Below are positions 43,785 to 52,913 of a stretch of DNA of 64,000 bases, in pieces; position 1 is the stretch's first letter, and the number at the start of each line of letters is the position of its first letter. Location of the stretch: assembly GCA_015680685.1 (NCBI GenBank), contig MNCI01015984.1, forward strand, positions 39,236 to 103,235, read 5' to 3'. The notes under the pieces were generated by a model. It searched no databases, was not told where the DNA came from, and was given only the letters and a program-made list of their open reading frames with translations. Position numbers and translations under genes: made by a program. This DNA is from Gnetum montanum. Taxonomy: Eukaryota > Streptophyta > Gnetopsida > Gnetales > Gnetaceae.

Positions 43785-45866
43785 ATGGCTTCTTCTCACG
43801 AAATCAACTCACCTAAGGACAATACAGGAGAAAGTCAGCATCATACGCATAACCGAGATCAACCATGTCCTCAACAATCTAAGGTCACATATACTCATCC
43901 CGATGAGTATGTGCCGGATTTTACCTTTGTTTTCCATCAAGATGAGCAACTGCGGTGGAGAGACATGCAAGGTAACATCGTGTTACCCCCAGATCGATCC
44001 GCTCCCAACATGCTTTCCCGTGCTTTGGTACAGTATGGCATGCATGAGCTGCTTGCTGAATACGTTTTGGATGATTATGACACAAGGGATTATCATCCCA
44101 CAAACGCCCAACGTATTCGGGATGCAAGGCAGGAGAGCCAACATTCACTATTGAAGGGCAAGGTTCCCCACGTCATTAGTGAAATAGGAGAAGAGGAACC
44201 CCTCACGATGGGTTTCTTAGAAAATGATGTTCCTCCTCCTCACTCTAGTGAAGAGGTTAGGCATCAGGGCCTTAGATCAACGATACATATTCCAGGCTCT
44301 GATCCCCGTGAGCACCAGCTGTTCACGACAGGAACAATCACTCGCACTAATGACGGACGCGTTGATCGTCACGACGATCGGGGCCGAAGCAGCCGAAGAG
44401 AAGGCAAGAAACATCACCATGGTGATGGATCCCCTTCTTCTTCCCCTTCATCACATCATTCACCCTCTCCTTCCACATCTGGGCGCAGCCACCATGAGCA
44501 TAACGCGGAAAGTAAAGGTAGAAGAGATGAAATGCCTCGACAAGAAGGTCGAGAGGAGTTAGGACAAGGACAAGGACGTAGGGAGAATAGGGAACCACAA
44601 CGTAGACATCACAGACGTCATGAAAGAGATGATCATGACGAACCCCTATTCGCAACCCGAAGTATGCTTGACATTAGAGAGGCAGTTAGGATTCCCACAA
44701 GGCATTTGAAAGACAGTAGGATCAAGCGTTTGGATATAAATAATATCCCACGTTTTGAAGGGGGATACAACGCTGATCCTCAACATCATTTACAGGCATT
44801 CCACGATGCCTGTGCCTTGCAGAACATAGACAATGAGTGGCAGAAACTCAAGTTGTTCCCAAGGACACTCACTAAAGAAGCAGAAAGCTGGTACCGGTCC
44901 TTAGAACCGGAAACCATCAGGAGGTGGAGTACGATGCTTGAATTGTTCAACAACAAATATCAAACGTACTCCAGAGTGTCTAACTTGCGTAAGCAGATCC
45001 AAGGCTGGAAACAAGGAGCTTATGAATCCTTGGATGCTGCCATGGCCCGTTACTACACACTGCTACATCGTTGCCCGGGCCATGGGTACGCTAAACGGGA
45101 TCAACTTCGCCACCTCGTGGATGGGCTACGAAATGAAACGAGAAGAACTCTTGGGACTTACGCCCAAGGGAGACTCTCCCAATTAAGAGCCCATGAAGTT
45201 GAAGTTTTGTTGGAACAAGTAGCGCAAGAAGAGGGTGAGCTACGTAAAAGAGAAAGTGCGGAGGAATACAACCGCGATCCCTCCCTTCGCAAGAAGGGAG
45301 TGAAATTCTGTGATGAGGAGGATGAGTCACCACTCGAAGAGTTGGTGAACAGGAAAACCGTGCCGATCCAAAAGTTAACAACGGAGGTATCGGCTAAGGT
45401 AGACCAAATGTGGGATTCCTTAGACTCACGAATAGAAACAGTCCTGAAAATCGTAGAGGAGTCTAAGGATGAGCAAAGTAGTGACAAAGGAAAAGTCAAG
45501 CGGAGAAACTTTAACCCTGCACATAACAAGGGTAAGGGAAAGATCTTTAACTCCGATGAGGCTGAAAATTCTGATTCAGACAATGATGGTGGATGTGAGG
45601 TCTGTTACTATGACCATCCTAAGGGATGTTGTCCAATTATCTCACATCTGCAGGAGTCTGGGGTGTATGCATTAAATCCAAGACTTAATCAACGGCAAAC
45701 ACCCCGAAGGTTACCTTATCCACAAGGTAACCCAAGGCAGTTCCACCAACCCTTGAGGTATTATCCAAGTGGAACGCCTCCGCAGCCCATTGGACAACAC
45801 CAGCAGTGGCAACACCCACAGTCATGGGGGATGCCACCACCAACACATCAGTACCCTTACCGGTAG
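43785..45866 (+). CDS. E5 gag polyprotein, 693 aa, intact ORF
   Basis: The ATG at 43785 matches the gag starts of E1, E2 and E4; codons upstream of it in the same frame lack an ATG. N-terminal domain about 35-145 (YTHPDEYVPDFTFVF..., RDYHP). A strongly basic Arg/His/Ser region spans about 186-285 (RSSRREGKKHHHGDGSPSSS, then PQRRHHRRHERDDHDE). Capsid-like Retrotrans_gag domain about 320-470 (FEGGYNADPQHHLQAFHDAC, WSTMLELFNNKYQTYSRVSN, LRHLVDGLRNETRRTLGTYA). Zinc knuckle C604-C607-H611-C616. It ends in a Gln/Pro tail. The role would be particle assembly and RNA binding in the cytoplasm. It ends at a TAG shared with E2. Intactness over 2 kb, with its promoter lost, suggests recent origin rather than present expression. 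Confidence 0.9.
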   Translation: MASSHEINSPKDNTGESQHHTHNRDQPCPQQSKVTYTHPDEYVPDFTFVFHQDEQLRWRDMQGNIVLPPDRSAPNMLSRALVQYGMHELLAEYVLDDYDTRDYHPTNAQRIRDARQESQHSLLKGKVPHVISEIGEEEPLTMGFLENDVPPPHSSEEVRHQGLRSTIHIPGSDPREHQLFTTGTITRTNDGRVDRHDDRGRSSRREGKKHHHGDGSPSSSPSSHHSPSPSTSGRSHHEHNAESKGRRDEMPRQEGREELGQGQGRRENREPQRRHHRRHERDDHDEPLFATRSMLDIREAVRIPTRHLKDSRIKRLDINNIPRFEGGYNADPQHHLQAFHDACALQNIDNEWQKLKLFPRTLTKEAESWYRSLEPETIRRWSTMLELFNNKYQTYSRVSNLRKQIQGWKQGAYESLDAAMARYYTLLHRCPGHGYAKRDQLRHLVDGLRNETRRTLGTYAQGRLSQLRAHEVEVLLEQVAQEEGELRKRESAEEYNRDPSLRKKGVKFCDEEDESPLEELVNRKTVPIQKLTTEVSAKVDQMWDSLDSRIETVLKIVEESKDEQSSDKGKVKRRNFNPAHNKGKGKIFNSDEAENSDSDNDGGCEVCYYDHPKGCCPIISHLQESGVYALNPRLNQRQTPRRLPYPQGNPRQFHQPLRYYPSGTPPQPIGQHQQWQHPQSWGMPPPTHQYPYR

Positions 45867-47132
45867 TCTGATCCTTATGGATATTATGTGCAGCAACCAG
45901 TTTCTCCAAGTGACGCTATGGGTCACACCACTCCACAAAGTCACTACCACGCTCGGGAGTATTTCAGAAGGACTCCTTCTCCTCCCGGAGATATCCCACA
46001 TTCCATCCATCCTCTAACTCCACCCGCACCTCTTCCTTAAGTAGTTCCCATAACACCTCCTGCTCCAACAATGCAAGGGGAATTGCCTACCCAACCGTAG
46101 CAATGTCACGCCGCGAGGGCTGTAAATATTCAGAGTGTAAATATCCAACCGGGTACTAGTTCTGGCGATAACTGTACAAAAAAGAGACCCTTTTTTAGAA
46201 CTAAGAGCCCAGATAGGCTCTCGCAACAACAAGCGGTTGAGGCCACGTATAGGCCTCTAACTACTAACGCTTCGGTGCACCCTTCAGTCCAAGGGAGTGT
46301 AACGCATACGGTTATGTTAACACATACCGTAACTGACTGGATCAAGATAGGCCACCTTCCCAGAAAACTAACTGATCCTAGAAGTCCCTTTATTTATTTG
46401 CAAATCGCTGGGAATGCACCACATCGAGCTCTTCTTGACTCAAGTTCCGGAGTCAACTTAATTTCGTAGAAGATGTATCATGCCTGGAACCTTCCCCAAC
46501 TTAAGAAGAGCAACATCCAACTAGAGCTGGCAGACCAGTCCATCACTATTCCCTTGGGTTTGGTGGAGGACGTTATCACCACTGTGTGTGGTTGGTCCTA
46601 CCCAGCGGATTTCCTAGTGATCGATGTTAACAACAACGAAGGGGACTTCCCAATTATAATGGGAAGGGCATGGCTAAGCACAGTAGATGCATGCCTTAGG
46701 ATCCGTGATCTTTCCTTGGAAATCTCCAAGATAAACATATGTGGAAAGATCGAGAAGAGGATAGTTCCATGCATCACATACAGTGATTCATCGGGTGATG
46801 ACACGGAGGAAATGTCTCCATGTCACAGGTGTGCCCAGGAAACTCTGCAACAAAGATGCCTGTATGTAGCAACCACACAAGAAGTAGTAGACACCCCGTG
46901 GTTGACAGCTTCTCATAAGAGCAAACAAATATGCATGGAACGAACTGAGGCAACTCATGCCAACAACCGTGGCATAGACACATTGGAACGTGAGCGTCGC
47001 CAACTTCCAACCCTGAATTTAAGATCATCAATTGGGAGAAGTTGGGCACTGCTTAGAAATTCAAATAGGCGCTCACTACTTCGGATCTCTCCCTCACAAC
47101 TCAGTCATGGGGGAGATGGCCACCTATGCTAA
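45867..47132 (+). pseudogene. E5 protease and fused pol end
   Basis: Same frame as gag, interrupted by TAA (46038), TAG (about 46101) and TAG (46467). Protease landmarks: IKIGHLPRKLTDPRSPFIYL, ALLDSSSGVNLIS (D-S-S instead of D-S-G), SITIPLGLVEDVITTV, GDFPIIMGRAWLS. From 46473 to 47132 the frame is open. It runs through the protease C-terminus and linker, then joins without RT or integrase to RISPSQLSHGGDGHLC, the last residues of pol in E2. The in-frame join is consistent with either a clean deletion or chance. Confidence 0.85.
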
Positions 47133-49152
47133 TCATATGGGGCCCTCAGTTCTTTTTCAGTTTTTGTTTTACACGTTTTTGTTTTACAACGTTTTTGTTT
47201 TTCACATTTTTGTTTTACAATTTCTTTAACTTTTCTAATTTTTGTTTTACAACTTTCTTTAACTTTTCTTGTTTTTGTTTTACAACATCGTTATATTTTT
47301 CTATCTTTTTGTGTGTGTGTGTGTGTGTGTCATCCATCATGTAAATTCGTCACCCAATAAGTGTTCGGGCCGATGGGATGAACTGTTTTTCATTAATTGC
47401 TAATGTTTGGTTTTTACCTTTAAGTTACATTGTTGATACTAAGGTATGTTCTTTTGATATGGCAGGCAATGAGATCACTTCATCCATCCATCCATCAAGT
47501 CTATGGTTTCCCTTGGCTTGGAAATGTACAGTTCCCTTCCAATAAGAACTTTAACGAACCAGTGACTGGGCATTTCTCAAACTAAGGAAGGACTCAAGGA
47601 TTTGAAACGGGTGTGACTTCAAGGGAACTTGGTGCTCTTGTGTTGGTCATTCACTTGGGTGCTTGGATGTTTTCTTCTTGGGTTTTCTTACCGTTCCGAT
47701 GTAACCCAATAATCGGAAGCTGAGACAATAAAAATAAAGAAGTCTTTGCATGGTGTGGTCCCCACGCATAAAAACACAAAACAAAAAAAAGAAGAAAAAA
47801 AATGGAAAAACAGAAAAAAGAGAAGAAGAAAAAGCTAAAAAGCTAAAAGTGAGGATTCAAAGCACACCCCTTAGACGGAATAAATTTGGGCTGCAAGCAC
47901 TGGTTATGGAACCAAAGTGTTCCCTCTAACTAAGGCCCTTCTCGCTTCCCATTCTCTCTGTTGTTTCGTCGGAATGGTGGTGGCTTCTCGAAGTTGCATC
48001 CTTGTTACCCAAGTGGATGATTTAACCAACTGCATTGATGCGAAGTCACTGGAAGTGGTTGGTTTGAGCCCAGAGTTGGAATGAGATTCGCCAAGTCACA
48101 TTAATCATGTAACACACAAGGGGCTGTACACCACCTTGTTCTTGGGATTCCATTCCACTTCTCTTCTTCCCATCCTTCTCTCCATTGTTCACCTCATTGC
48201 CGGTTGTATCATTGTATATACTTTAGTTGATGCTTTGTTTTCTTTTTGGTAAATTCTTCCGGTTAAGACTTTAACTCTTGTTTCCAAAGGACATTCCCAG
48301 AGCCCACGGACTCTTTGAATGTGGGATTGTCAGGGCATTAAGGGCATGAGCCTGCTTTGGGGAGGACCCACTGACATTCCTATTTGGAACATTAGTTAAC
48401 TTCTTTTCCTTAACGTTTTGCAATTAATTAACATTTTTGTTCATTTCCATCATGACATCCTTTTTATCGATGCCATAGTTGTCCCTTTTTACCTATCATT
48501 CCTATTCCTTTTCTCTCTCCATTCTAACGCTACCGGAGGTTCGCGATTAGTCATGGGGGTACGGGGCCTGATTTTTCGATTTTTATCCTAAGCCCCGGAT
48601 TTTTTCGTTTTTCTTCCTAACCCCTATACCTTCGGTAGTCATCATCTATATTTTCCCAGATCCATATCAGCCATACCACACCTTAGCCAGTGAACCTAAA
48701 CCGAAGCAAGGTATGCTTTACTTAATGATTCAATTACCCTTGCTAATATATGATGGTGTTGTGTGTGCAGATGGCAATCATACAACAACAGAATGGATCT
48801 GGAGCAGACACTTGGAATGGAGCAGCGCTGAAGCAGCATGCAAGGAGTGGAATTGATAATGCGCTTACAGATGGACAACGAAAGGCGCAATCTAGGCGTT
48901 GGCAGCAACAAGACTCTTCTCTCTTCTTCTCTTCTATTCTCTCTCCTCTTTTCTCTCAGCTGCCAACTGTGGCCTGATGTCATTGTAATAAGGTGTTCAC
49001 CCATGTTGTCATGAACACCAGTTTTTGTCAAGTCTTGTAATAAAGACCGTTCACATGTCATCCCATTAGTTCCATTTCCCCTAATAATCCCATACCTACC
49101 TGATATCATTGTAAGGAACTCGAGGACGAGTTTTCATTCAGTCATGGGGGTA
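47133..49152 (+). other. E5 noncoding 3' region
   Basis: About 2 kb, T-rich at the start with a (GT)n run at 47310-47329, an A-rich run near 47760-47850, and a CT-rich run near 48910-48960. TCATGGGGG occurs at 47105-47113 (just before), 48551-48559 and 49142-49150 (the 3' purine tract). GTGTTGTGTGTGCAG/ATGGCAATC at 48756-48780 looks like a splice acceptor before an ATG. A 137-codon minus-strand ORF at 48696-49109 has no counterpart in E1 or E2. Confidence 0.65.
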
Positions 49153-49174
49153 TGATGAGACGCGACCTGCATGT

Positions 49175-49245
49175 GCCGCGATATCGCGTCTTCCCCTGCG
49201 ATATCGCGTACGCGATATCGCGGTCCGCCGCCATATCTATAAATA
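49175..49245 (+). promoter_or_regulatory. E5 U3: CGATATCG array with 24-bp perfect palindrome and TATA box
   Basis: Two GCGATATCGC decamers flank a central GTAC, making a perfect 24-bp palindrome at 49198-49221. A further CGCGATATCGCG lies at 49177-49188. TATAAATA follows at 49238-49245. The arrangement suggests a dimeric transcription factor site. GATA-type or CG-sensitive binding is speculation. Confidence 0.55.
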
Positions 49246-49366
49246 AGAGGCGGCACTCCCTTCATTTCCCAATCCTGGCTAGAAGTAGCGAAGCTCTGGC
49301 AGATTGATCACTCCAGAGTTAGAATTTTTCCCATGTGCCCGCAGTAGGAGTCCTAGAGTGAACGGC

Positions 49367-49419
49367 TCTTTATTCGAGCAGCTTGTAACCTGAACCCAAG
49401 TTGTGTACGGCAATAAAGA
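49367..49419 (+). other. E5 R region: candidate poly(A) hairpin
   Basis: TCTTTATT (49367-49374) pairs perfectly with AATAAAGA (49412-49419), which contains the AATAAA signal. The same pair is present in E1 (895-902/939-946), E2 and E3, and in altered form in E6. It could mask the signal near the 5' cap. Confidence 0.5.
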
Positions 49420-49484
49420 CGAACTTGATTGGATAAACCTTGCAGTACATGGTTTTATTGTTGTTTATTTACTGCTTTCCTAGT

Positions 49485-49912
49485 GCGCACAAGTACGACT
49501 TGATTACGAGCGTCTACGGACGTGTACGGCTAGTCAAGGAATCGGCTGCTTGTCGCAACGCATGAGTACGACTTGATTACGAGCATTGGCTGCTTGGTAA
49601 CCCAGTAGCGTATTCCAGGATTCTGCGCTTGGTAATCCCAGTGGTAGTCCAATGTGTACGGCTAGTCAAGGAATCGGCTACTCATTGCTAGGCTAGAACG
49701 TGTGATAAGTACGACTTAGTTACGAGCACCCACGGGTGTGTACGGCTAGCTAAGGAATCGGCTGCTTATCACACTTAAGCTAAATAGGTGCCTCAGTACG
49801 ACCACTTCGAGCACTGGTGTTATGTGTGGTGATCCCAGTAACGATTAGCGTTTGGTAAGCCACAGTTGCATAGTTCAGGGTGTGTCCGGTAAGTGGGAAC
49901 GGATGCTGACGC
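49485..49912 (+). other. E5 U5: four tandem covarying three-helix modules
   Basis: Module A 49485-49556: P1 ACAAG/CTTGT plus GCG/CGC across a bulged C; P2 CTTGATTA (49499)/TAGTCAAG (49531); P3 GCGTC/GACGT. Module B 49562-49685: P1 ATGAGTA/TACTCAT; P2 CTTGATTA/TAGTCAAG; P3 GCATTGG (49583)/CCAATGT (49649) with a long apical insertion. Module C 49700-49774: P1 GTGTGATAAG/CTTATCACAC; P2 CTTAGTTA (49715)/TAGCTAAG (49747); P3 CACCC/GGGTG. Module D 49790-49912: P1 TCAG/CTGA; P2 CCACTT (49802)/AAGTGG (49891). The internal loops GTACGA, CGAGC, GTGTACGG and GAATCGGCTG stay constant in A-C, while module D varies slightly. Confidence 0.65.
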
Positions 49913-50024
49913 TAGTTAACTTAGACTTAGGACATTAGTTAGAGTTAGCTTAGTTTCTCAACCCTTTCCTCCTGATAGCATAGAAGATAAACTGAAAAAT
50001 ACCAAAAAAATCACATACCTCAGA

Positions 50025-50167
50025 CTTGCTTAACCATACACCGTAACACTTACAAGCAAGCCTGGGAAGACAACGAACAATTAACCCCAAGTGTTTCTTG
50101 TGGTGTTAAGGCATTTAGTCTGTGGAGTTCGACCGGATCGCGCGTGCATGCTCGTATTCGTATGGTT
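50025..50167 (+). other. E5 U5-terminal hairpin and downstream complementary site
   Basis: CTTGCTT (50025-50031) pairs with AAGCAAG (50054-50060). In E2 and E3 the same stem is CTTACTT/AAGTAAG, a compensatory A-T to G-C change. The loop begins AACCATAC (50032-50039), exactly complementary to GTATGGTT at 50160-50167. Confidence 0.5.
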
Positions 50168-50200
50168 GAGTGTAGGGGTACCTCGCCACTCATCACCCCT

Positions 50201-51206
50201 CGAATCGTGGGATGCTATTCATATCTAACCTCTTGATCCAACTATCTTTTTGGTGCCTTGTGGGAACTCTTATAGCCTCTGTTATGTCTAACATGCTTCT
50301 GGTTGTGAGTAGGGGTTCTTCATGGTCATCTCGTTCATAGCGTCTATGGTGTCTACGCAGTTTCCTACTCTCCCTTCATCCATGCCTTGATTCCTTCAAG
50401 TGCCCTCGTCCTCATTCTCAACTGTTTCGTCAGTGTTTTTCACTCTGTTTACCTTTATCCTCATAGTTAGTTTCCTTATGACTGCAGCCAGATACTAAAG
50501 GAGAGGATGAATGTGATGATAAAGGTGAAGAAGAAGGAGAACCATCGCCATGATGGTGTTTTCTACCTTCTCTTCTGTGGTCCCAGCCACGATCGTAATC
50601 ACGATCAGAATGTCCATCCTTATCGTGTGTTTGTGTTCCCTTGTTGAACACTTTGTGTTCATGGGGATCAGAACTAGGGTTTTGAACTGTGGAGTGGAGG
50701 TTCTAATACACCACCTTCTGACCATCTTTAGGAGGGGGAACATCTTTTGGTGGGGAACCTGTTGAAGCAGGTTCACCACCCTCAATTTTTCTCAAGACAT
50801 GCGAAGCATTATGGGGCCATTTACCCTTCGAGGATGTATGATATCTCTCCTGTTGTAAGTCCCTTTGACATTGTGCTTCTGTGGGATGGTAGTCCCTTGT
50901 GTCATGATCACATGCAACATATTCTACGTATAAAGATGACATGCCTATTCGTGAGAGAGCACGAAGGAGCATGTTGGGGACTGATCGGTCTGGAGGTAAC
51001 ACAATGTTACCTTCCAAGTCTCTCCAACGTAGTTGTTCATCTTAATGGAGAATAAAGGTAAAGTTAGGTACATACTCATTATGATGAATATATACCACAC
51101 GAAACTATTGAGGAACTGGTGGATCTTGGTTACATGTGTTATGCCATCGACTGTCTCTTGTGTTAGTCCTAGGCGGTGAAGTGCTCTTGTGCGAAAAAGA
51201 AGACAT
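50201..51206 (-). pseudogene. E4 gag, N-terminal part (right of E5)
   Basis: Start ATG at 51206 (minus). Reads MEGNIVLPPDRSVPNMLLRA from 51017, the basic region DHRREGRKHHHGDGSPSSSP near 50570, and at the break IKRLDM...IPRF, which continues in E4 gag left of E5. A stop at 50703 and frameshifts are present. Confidence 0.85.
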
Positions 51207-51331
51207 TTTCGTCTTGTTTGGTGTGCAGTTTACCATTGTCTTATCTTTTCTTGATTAACCCTAAGGGTTCATTCGAGCTTCCCAACGATATGGATGATTT
51301 CCTATGTTCTACGTAGCACACAAACAACTAA

Positions 51332-51351
51332 GTCCACGGCAACGATGCCAA
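51332..51351 (-). other. E4 primer binding site
   Basis: Plus strand AGTCCACGGCAACGATGCCA; on the minus strand it starts TGGCATCGTTGCCGTGGA, two changes from the tRNA-Asp complement. It directly abuts the 5' LTR. Confidence 0.85.
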
Positions 51352-52150
51352 TGATGAGTGGCGAGGTACCCCTACACTCAACCATATAAATATGAACGTT
51401 CACGCGTGATCCAGTCGAACTCCAAGGACTAAGTGCTTACACGCCTTAATGAAACACTTAAGGTTAATCAATCACTATCTTCCCAAACTTACTTGTATTC
51501 TCATGATTGTATGGTTAAGTAAGCTTGAGGTATGTGATTTTTATATCTTTTATCCTTTTAATGTCTTATGCTAATAGGGGAAGGTGAAGAGAACTAAGTG
51601 ACTACCTTTCATTAACTATTCACTAACTACGTTCTAATTGTTCCTAACACTAGTATCTATTCCCACTTGCCACACACATCTTGAACTAGTGCAATGCTAC
51701 TAGGTTTACCAAACACTAATCGTTACTAGGTTACCAAGCGCTACACACATGCTCGAAGTGGTCGTACTAAGTGTACTTAAATAGGAGAGTCAAGGATTGA
51801 GAGAGAGATTAATTAACTAAGAAAGTATTTAAAAATTCAACAATAATTAATTACTATTTAGCTTAGTCCATATGCTGCAAGGTTTATCATAAAGTTTGTC
51901 TTTATTACCGTACACAAATGTGTGCTCAGGTATAATTTGCTTGAATAAAGATCCGTTCACTTTAAGACTCCTACTATGGACACATGGAAATTATTCTAAC
52001 TTTGGAATGGTAAAACTATAAGAGTTTAGCTAAGGGTCTAAGTCTAAATGCCTAAACCAAGGGAAGCCACCTCTTATTTATAGATAATAAGATGGGATGC
52101 GATATCACATACGCAATATCATGGGGCGGACGCGATATCACGGCTCATCT
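51352..52150 (-). repeat. E4 5' LTR (minus)
   Basis: 799 bp, highly similar to 39272-40056. The outer edge reads CTCATCT where CTCATCA is expected, so the first base of the LTR has mutated or three bases were trimmed on integration. Confidence 0.9.
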
Positions 52151-52155
52151 TGTCA

Positions 52156-52900
52156 CTTCTTTGGAGTATTTATCCAATAAGAATTCAAAAAGATTATGAG
52201 TGTAGGCTATAAATTGATAAATAGCTTCAACTTCTAAGGGCATCATCTCTACTTCAAGAAGTATAATATCATATTTTGTTTGACTCTTCACTTTGGATTC
52301 ATCTAGCAAGAAAAGCTTCTAAGTTTCTCTTTTGTGTTTCTAATACTTATTTGTTAGATTAAGAAACCATACAATAGACCCATAAAGAAGTGGTGATTGA
52401 ATAATCTTATGATTCATTTGCTTTTGAATATCCTAACCAATAATATATTCCTTCTTACATTTATTTTTTTAAAAGCAAATAAGGCTTTCATACCACTTGC
52501 AACTATTTGAGTAATGCATGAATCCCATTATTTGTAATTACATGAGTATTCTAGGCCAAGACATTTATAAGTAAAGGTTATGCCCATATGTTCATTTCCT
52601 ATAGTTAAGTTGCATTTCTTATTCCATGTGTCATGATCATAATTTTAGTTTTTTGGATTTAACTTTCATTATTAAATGCTCACAAAAGTCATCAAAAGTA
52701 TTAGACATTTATTATAATCCTTTCATTAAATTTGAAATTAAAACAATATTATTTCTAATTGTAATTGCAAATTGAATGTGTATTTTATGCATCTATTTTT
52801 CAAGCTTATTAATAAAATACCCAAATAAAATAAGAAAAAGAGGACATCCTTTTTTCCTATCCAATCAAACTCTTAAATTATGAAAGTTTTAAGGGTTTGT
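52156..52900 (-). pseudogene. LINE family A remnant, RT C-terminal part
   Basis: Minus-strand reading recovers GITFTYKCLGLEYSCNYK, then LLYG(S)IVWF-like sequence and, near 52230, EVEMMPLEVEAIYQF. It is collinear with PNYRYLGLDLSHSYK, LFYGCVVWG and MIPLEIEATF of the copy at 11340-11700. So two independent LINE-A relics lie in this window, in opposite orientation. It is full of stops. Confidence 0.65.
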
Positions 52901-52913
52901 TGAAATGACATTT

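Larger units (their letters stand above)
43638..50195 (+). mobile_element. E5: gag-protease-only Ty3/gypsy element nested in E4 gag
   Basis: Perfect target duplication CCCCT at 43633-43637 and 50196-50200, inside a GGGG/CCCC-containing codon stretch of E4 gag. The 3' LTR (49153-50195) is complete. Only about 34 bp of the 5' LTR remain, so promoter, R, U5 and PBS are gone by a later deletion. gag is open for 693 codons. The protease has decayed. RT, RNase H and integrase are absent, with the protease linker joined in frame to the last 20 or so codons of pol (about 47042-47072). E5 therefore was probably a non-autonomous derivative needing helper pol, and is now also promoterless. Confidence 0.92.
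49153..50195 (+). repeat. E5 3' LTR
   Basis: 1043 bp, the best-preserved LTR in the window. TATAAATA at 49238-49245, poly(A) signal at 49412-49417, four U5 hairpin modules (49485-49912), terminal hairpin (50025-50060), and end CACTCATCA. It keeps most CpG palindromes intact, in contrast to E1. Confidence 0.95.
39272..52150 (-). mobile_element. E4: Athila/Tat-like Ty3/gypsy element, minus strand, hosting E5
   Basis: Reverse-strand element. 5' LTR 51352-52150, PBS 51332-51351, gag from 51206 leftwards, cut by E5 (43638-50195) and resuming at 43632, protease to about 41936, an N run 41325-41930, the noncoding tail 40057-41324 and 3' LTR 39272-40056. Without E5 it is about 6.3 kb, too short to hold RT and integrase unless the N run hides several kb. 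So either pol is deleted, as in E5, or the gap is badly underestimated. Target duplication is uncertain: TATTG (39267-39271) against TCTTG at the other side (52148-52152) if the outer LTR edge has lost three bases. Confidence 0.88.

Noticed and set aside
48696-49109. 137-codon minus-strand ORF in the E5 tail
   Set aside because: Not conserved in the equivalent E1 or E2 tails, low-complexity Arg/Glu stretch from a CT-rich run; no known domain.
49198-49221. GATATCGCG palindromes as an origin, satellite or CRISPR repeat
   Set aside because: They occur only at U3 positions of dispersed LTRs, with no regular spacers or long tandem array; this is plant nuclear DNA.
49485-49912. U5 modules as hammerhead ribozymes (as in plant retrozymes)
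   Set aside because: The helices are stacked in line with internal loops, not a three-way junction, and the CUGAUGA...GAAA core is absent.
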